Of a stretch of DNA of 35,799 nt, positions 30,640 through 35,799 are shown in pieces. The position numbers and the translations under genes were made by a program. Positions within the stretch are counted from its first letter, which is position 1. Every line of letters begins with the position of its first letter. This DNA is from Pelargonium nanum (taxonomy: Eukaryota; Streptophyta; Magnoliopsida; Geraniales; Geraniaceae): contig JAYMTF010000467.1 in assembly GCA_036897485.1 (NCBI GenBank), positions 1 to 35,799 of the forward strand. The letters run 5' to 3'. The notes below the pieces were generated by a model. It worked only from the letters and a program-made list of their open reading frames with translations. It ran no database searches and was not told where the DNA came from.

Positions 30640-31870
30640 TTGATAATTGGAGCGTGATTCGCCACAAAAAATTGTAAAGGAATTGACCAATGACCGGACG
30701 GCACGTGGTTCGTTCAATCAGTCAAAAGGTCAACATAAGTCATAGACAAGTCTTTGGGTGGAGCAGAGACCTAGATTCGAGTCAATCAGATCACGAATGA
30801 CTCGAGACCATTCGTCCCGAAGGCTACACGCAAGACGTCAATTGCAAGCTTCACATTTTGTCCAAGCCAAGGCATGCGTCGAGGCCGCTCGCGCCAAGGG
30901 TGTCCGCACCAAGGCCCTCATTCCATCCGGCTCGCTCCTTGCGCCTACACCTTACGATCGCGCCAATGCCTTTCCACGCTCCCTCCCTCATGCTAAGCTC
31001 TGTCCGCGCCAAAGGAAGCTCGCGCCAATGCACTCCTCCGCATCGTCCAAATGCACCCCCCATCCGCACGTTCGCACTTGTGTTGCAGCCCACGCACGTC
31101 AATCCTCTGCGCCAAGTGCACGCCTCCCAATCGTGCGGGCTGCTTCCGCGCCTAACTTTGTGCGCCCGAGCTCCATCCTTCCATGTGCGCCCTCATGACC
31201 GCCCGACTTCAACTGTGCCCACACACACTCGCCCAGCGAGACATCAAGACATGTCCCCTTATTCTGGGACACAAGCACCAGTAGTACAAGGTCGGACGCG
31301 AGGCTCCAACCAGAAGTTCATTTCGTTCTCCCACGTGGTCAGGGACCGAAATCAGTACATGTTTGATGGCGAGTAGAACCAGCAGTCAAAGAGATAGAAC
31401 AAATTGAGAATACCATATGGCATGTTGGTGAGCAAATCCAACAGGCAGAGAGCAAAATAAAAGACCAGAGTGCTTGCGGGCCCTACCTCGACATCGACCA
31501 ATCAGAGGTCGCCATGTGTCAGGTAAGCTTGAGGACTATAAAAAGAGTCCCAAGCCCAATGTAAGAGGTTCCGTCAATTCACCACCTAAATACTACTCGC
31601 AAGAACCCGAAAATGCTTTCAAACGTTCTTCGTGAGTTCATCGCAATTTTCGTGCGTTCTTCGATATTTGAACGGAAGAGATTCAATTCTTAGTCTTAAA
31701 TTACATTTTTATTTGTGTTGAGAACTCATTCTCACGCCGGAGGCGATCCTTCGGACACACATCCGAGGCTCCGCTTAATGGTGCGTTACTTGCGCAGACT
31801 ACTATCACTAACCGGACTTGGAGCACTGCTGCCATCAAACACCCAAAGTCCCGAACACCAAATTTGACTA
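30640..31870 (+). mobile_element. GC-rich LTR-retrotransposon-like fragment
   Basis: Composition jumps to GC-rich at 30850-31260, with many GCGCCAA motifs (for example CGCGCCAATG and CCGCGCCAAAGG). Further right is a promoter-like CTATAAAAAG at 31536, then a leader with CTCACGCCGGAGGCGATCC (31730-31748) that resembles the R/U5 region of Ty3-type LTRs as I remember them. Overlapping open frames (30758-31198 and 30858-31376) look like composition artefacts, not genes. A short frame at 31382-31561 is Glu/Gln/Lys-rich. No PBS, polypurine tract or protein domain is certain, so this may be a solo LTR or a non-autonomous element. Confidence 0.45.
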
Positions 31871-32945
31871 GGTAATTTACCTTGACTTGAATAAAAAGAC
31901 TACACATCGCCTCGAGCCTTGATTTGGACTCCCAGAAAAATAGTCAAATCAGAGCGTTTAGATAATTGTTATGAACTTGTGCTTATATGTATTTTTCGGG
32001 AAGGTATTCACACAGGTGTTACTATTTACATATATTATACACAAACAATCACTAATTCAAATAATTGTCAGGTGAGTTTCGAACATATATCAGGTGAATT
32101 ACAAAAAGTTCAAATAAGTACTTTATTTGTGACTGCTATTGCCAGTGTGACGATTCTCTTGTGATTTGTGAATATGGTAAAAATCAATTTATGAATAAAC
32201 TCTATTTTGTATAGATAATAACTTTTTATATATAAAACTATATTTTGTTCTTTAAAAAAAACTATATTTTGTGTAGAACCTGGTTTGTTATATTCTTATT
32301 GAAAAGTAAAAAATAAAAATAAAAAGTTGTTGGTATTTTTCAAATTTGAGCTATTTTGATTTAAAATTGTCCCAATTTCGCCATCGCTTGCAATAATTAT
32401 GTACTAGCATATAAAGCAAAATTTAAGAAGTATAGCATACAATAAATAAATAAACAAAAATTTAAGTGTATGGCTCCGCACATTTTTGTAATTGTGTCGT
32501 GATCTTATTCTTGTTAGACCTTCAAAACACCAGCACAATAAATTAGTCGCGTTGTGACACGCCCAACACACACAATTAAACTATAATTGTAAATTAGTTC
32601 TAATATTGTGTCAAACGTTTTGGACTATGTTGTGCCCAAAGCCAAAGCATACCATTTCGGGTTGGGTTCAGAAAATAAAATATGGTGCAACCAAAGAGTT
32701 GTATTGGCATCATAACTATTAGGGCAGAAAAATATAACTTGGTACGAAGAAAACCAGTCATTCCTATGGAGATAAGTATTCAAAACAAAACTTCGAATGC
32801 GAGGAAAATCCTAATCGGGACATGATAAAACAAGACAATGTTCACGAATCAAACAAGCATAAAGTTGATTCAACCGTATCTCATAGTTAACTACTGACAG
32901 CAACATATTTGAAGATTTAAATTTCCATAGCTAAGCCAGAGTTTC
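31871..32945. other. A/T-rich spacer between the LTR-like fragment and RPS19
   Basis: This spacer includes the 3' flank of the RPS19 gene, which is on the - strand. It has short open frames without motifs. TATATTTTGT repeats near 32200-32275 (TCTATTTTGTATAG, CTATATTTTGTTC, CTATATTTTGTGTAG). Nothing else is recognisable. Confidence 0.5.
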
Positions 32946-35371
32946 TTAGAGTGCAGCAACGCCAATCCGTCCAGCAACTTGGTCAAGATCTCGCTGCCCA
33001 CTTGACGTGATTCTTCTTCCACTGAAACACAAAACACATGTATCACCAAAACTTGTACTAAGCCATTAATTGTATCTAAGCTCGGCTGTTTGTTCATGCC
33101 AACAGAAAGGCAAGTCCATAAACATAAAGTAGCTGAAGCCAATCATAAACAAATGCAGAAAAGAAACAAATCAAAACCAAGTAAACAAAAATCAGTTCAG
33201 GCACATAAAATCGAAAGAATAACAAACACTTGGAGATTGAAACTATGTGAACAATATTATCCTCTGATACCGACATAAAAAGAGAACAGCTAATAAAGAA
33301 AAGATAAAAACAATGAAATGACTTGGTACTTATATTTTGTCAAGGCATCAAGTTTTTTTTTTTTTTTTTTTAAGCGACGGGGAAGCAGGCCCACAAAGGA
33401 CCAGGTTTCTCACCTCCTAATGGAGGCGTCACCCGAGTTAGTTGTTAGTTCTCCCTTAAACCCATAAATCACACCCCATACCGTCTGCAAGGAGGCTCGA
33501 ACCTGAGACCTCATAGGAAATCCAAATCGCATCAACCGCTTGACCCAACATGCCTTGGTTGTCAAGGCATCAAGTAATGCTTCTAGATAGAGAACAGCTA
33601 CAACAAACACTTGGAGATTGAAACTAGTAATGCGGCTAAGTTGATCAATTGTTTCCAAGTATATATACACAGCACATACAACTATAGTAATTGCAGGGTT
33701 CAACGAAATCCTTGTATTAAACCATTCTCCAAGAACATCTCTTTGTAGTTTGCATCCATAGTTTAATTCTTAATTTCGTCACTATAAATTTTGACCATAC
33801 TTTTTTTCTCGATACCAACGAATAGTTGTTACTTCAACCAACTACCGTGAAAGAAATAGATATATGTTTTCAATCAATCATGAAAAACCAACTGAAAAGG
33901 CATATAACACAAACTTACCCTTTTGGATCAATCTCAATTATACTCATCTTCTCCAATTGCTGAAGTATGTGACGAGCTACAGAGCCACTGCTCTTGCAGA
34001 AATGGGGTGGACGACTGCCGTTCCTTTTGCTCCCTCCATAAATCCTTCGAAACCCACCAACTCCAATACCACCCCTCAGATAGATTTTCCTTGCCATAGA
34101 AGCTGGGACAGTAATTAAATTTATAAGCCTAGAAAGAAAATATAAAATTTGTGCCAATATGTTTCTCCATGTGAGAGAGGAGAGATGCAAAGAGAACATA
34201 CCAGCTCTGACATAGTACCAATCAGGGTCATATGGAGCAAGCTCCTTGAATGTAGCAGTCTTCACAATATCAGTCCAGTGGGGAAGTTCAACCTATACGA
34301 AAATCATGAAAATACATAGAAACAATGAGAAGAGAATCGCCGTCAAGAGGGTGAAAATGATATTTTGAACCAGGTAAAGACTTGCAAAACATAGGTGCCA
34401 CCAAAATGATACAACTACAATTACAAACAAGTATTTGTTTTAATATAAAACAACACATGTGCACCTTGGGAATCTGCATGTTAAAACAACATACAGCCTA
34501 AACGGTACGGATAGAGAGTTTAAGCCTCACCGAAGCAAAGGTGGTTATATTGGCACAGAAATCATCAGCATTGGTAGAAAAAAATACAAGAAAGAACTAG
34601 CATAAGTCAGAGATGGAGCATGCAGGCGAACAAGCCTAGAACCTACACAATAATACTGGATATCCTTCGAAAAAAACTAATCCACAAGGCACAAAACTGG
34701 TATAACCCATCTTATGCATGTAAAAAAATTGTAACAAAAAACATAATCAAGGGAAATAAGAATATGACGAGCCATGATTTTTTTGGCCTAGGCTAAGCAA
34801 AGTCAAACCAATGTAATTATGACACCACATTAAATTTTAACACATACCCACCACAATGAATTTATGGGAGTGGAGCGATCCGCTAGATTAATGAGGTGTC
34901 ACAACCTCATTGGTGGCTTAGACTCCTCTCTCTCCATAATCAAACAAAGAAGAACAGGAACTACAACAAAAGTAAGCAACTTTTTTTTTTTTTGCCTAGA
35001 GGAAAAGAAATTGAAAATACAAAATTGGTTATGATCAGTCTCAAGCACCTAACTTTATTATAACCAAACATTAATCATGGAAAACCCAGAAACTAAAACA
35101 AGCAACTGCAACCAAGCAAGCAGTAATGAATCTGAAACTGCAAACAGAAATTATCGATATAAAATAACGCAAGAACATTCAAAGTCATTGTATATGAAAC
35201 AGAAGCACATCAATATATTGAAAAATCGCAACCATTATTAAAGTAGTAAAAAATCAGAGAGGTTTAGAGATAATTCAGAAAAATGACCTTCCCGGAGCGT
35301 TTAAGATGAGCAGAGTAGGCCTTTACGAACTCGTGAGGAGAGACATCTTTGACTTTGGTCGCCGTCGCCAT
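32946..35371 (-). CDS. RPS19: 40S ribosomal protein S19 (eS19)
   Basis: Four coding exons on the - strand: 35371-35288, 34292-34202, 34102-33919 and 33021-32946. The sum is 435 nt, 144 aa, against about 143 aa for plant eS19. The protein is a small-subunit component needed for 18S rRNA maturation and 40S assembly. Conserved blocks are [20 protein letters not shown] (exon 1), [20 protein letters not shown] (exon 2/3 join), [20 protein letters not shown] and [10 protein letters not shown] (exon 3), and [19 protein letters not shown] (exon 4). The C-terminus GVAAL departs slightly from the usual VVAP-like ending. Intron 3 carries a SINE. All key blocks are intact, so it is probably functional. 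Confidence 0.96.
33353..33558 (-). mobile_element. tRNA-type SINE with a perfect 16-bp target duplication (RPS19 intron 3)
   Basis: The 16-bp sequence TTGTCAAGGCATCAAG is repeated exactly at 33337-33352 and 33559-33574. Between them lie a 20-base T run (33353-33372, the poly-A tail in antisense) and about 185 bp of body. On the - strand the head has an A-box-like TGGGTCAAGCGGTTGATGC and a B-box-like GGTTCGAGCCT. A perfect TSD and intact tail point to a recent insertion. It has the same orientation as its host gene. Confidence 0.92.
34780..34935. repeat. Possible decayed repeat in RPS19 intron 1
   Basis: A GC-richer patch (ATGAATTTATGGGAGTGGAGCG... GGTGTCACAACCTCATTGGTGG) stands out from the A/T-rich intron. 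It contains a short dyad, AATGAGGTGTCACAACCTCATT. Its start weakly resembles the ALIS intron repeat (AATGAATTTGTGGG). The family is unknown. Confidence 0.3.
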
Positions 35372-35437
35372 TTTCTGTATCAGTTTATGCGTCTGCGCAC
35401 TTTGGAGAAGAAGAGGAAAATGGGTTTACAGATCGCC

Positions 35438-35446
35438 TAGGGTTTT
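35438..35446 (-). promoter_or_regulatory. Telo-box upstream of RPS19
   Basis: TAGGGTTTT on the + strand reads AAAACCCTA on the gene strand, about 70 bp upstream of the ATG. Telo-boxes near the start site are a known feature of plant ribosomal protein promoters and usually act with TCP-binding sites; no clear TCP site was seen here. Confidence 0.6.
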
Positions 35447-35559
35447 AACATCACCCTCCTCCTGCCAAGGACACCATGTGCTTTAATGACATTTTTACCC
35501 CTCACTTCTAACATTATTTGACACTTGCTTAAGAATATTGGGGTGTTCATGGACAAGTT

Positions 35560-35799
35560 ACCAACCCGTGATCCAGATTGAGCAATCAACCCGTATTTTA
35601 CGGGTTGACATCTATCTAATATATATATTATATAGGAAATACACTACCTCTTTGCATGACATGTGGCGTTCTATTAATTTAACATGTGTCATTTTTATTG
35701 TTCAATTATTTAATATTGTTTTACATACTAGTTTTTTCACCCAGCGATGCTCGGGTTTCTGTCCAGTTAATTTTGTCACTTGAATTTCATTTTTACATT
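35560..35799 (-). mobile_element. Possible Helitron 3' terminus running off the right edge
   Basis: On the - strand, a GC hairpin CCCGAGCATCGCTGGG (about 35755-35740) is followed by TGAAAAAA and CTAG (35731-35728). Plant Helitrons end with a short GC hairpin followed by CTRR, inserted before T, and many carry a CCCGCGC...GCGGG stem like this one. The stem has a bulge. If this is right, the element extends beyond the window. The tract to the left (35560-35727) is A/T-rich with a CCCGTATTTTACGGG dyad at about 35590-35604. Confidence 0.35.

Noticed and set aside
30758..31376. Overlapping long open frames (146 and 172 codons on +, 83 codons on -) as genes
   Set aside because: All frames are open because the DNA is GC-rich and stop-poor. 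The products are low-complexity Arg/Pro/Ser/Ala strings with no known motif, in an LTR-like context.

Overview
This window is nuclear DNA of a flowering plant, most likely a eudicot. The signs are short GT-AG introns rich in A/T, plant-specific families (a POLAR-like protein, an ALIS/CDC50 subunit, a plant-type RPA1 paralog, a secreted plant GDPD), telo-box promoter motifs, and many small plant transposons. I cannot name the species from sequence alone. There are no bacterial operons, CRISPR arrays or phage genes.

Six protein genes can be assembled exon by exon, and in each the exon lengths sum to an open frame. From left to right they are: (1) RPA1B-type large subunit of replication protein A, + strand, 1160-4775, 12 exons, 615 aa. 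(2) Secreted glycerophosphodiester phosphodiesterase of the GDPD5/GDPD6 type, - strand, 11433-5935, 8 exons, 393 aa, with a proposed 13-nt first coding exon. (3) A disordered protein with a Cys-rich tail, + strand, 15081-16870, 2 coding exons, 345 aa. (4) POLAR-like coiled-coil protein, - strand, 25255-18828, 3 exons, 629 aa. (5) ALA-interacting subunit (CDC50 family), + strand, 27335-30375, 8 exons, 353 aa. (6) 40S ribosomal protein S19 (eS19), - strand, 35371-32946, 4 exons, 144 aa. RPA1B and GDPD are neighbours oriented tail to tail. From memory, Arabidopsis has its RPA70B and GDPD6 loci side by side (At5g08020/At5g08030), so this looks like conserved gene order. Otherwise the genes are unrelated in function, as expected for a plant chromosome.

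The introns and spacers carry a rich set of small mobile elements, several with target-site duplications (TSDs) that can be read directly. There are three copies of one hAT-type MITE with 8-bp TSDs, two tRNA-type SINEs with 16-bp TSDs, four Stowaway-like MITEs (two of them back to back), a long inverted repeat beside the RPA1B promoter, two LINE-type RNase H remnants, two LTR/primer-binding-site remnants, a GC-rich LTR-like fragment, a possible Helitron terminus, and a tandem repeat of about 170 bp in ALIS intron 1. The RPA1B promoter has two E2F-type sites. The RPS19 and POLAR-like upstream regions each have a telo-box. I found no convincing new multi-gene system. The most novel items are the hAT MITE family, the micro-exon signal peptide of GDPD, and the unnamed Cys-tail protein.
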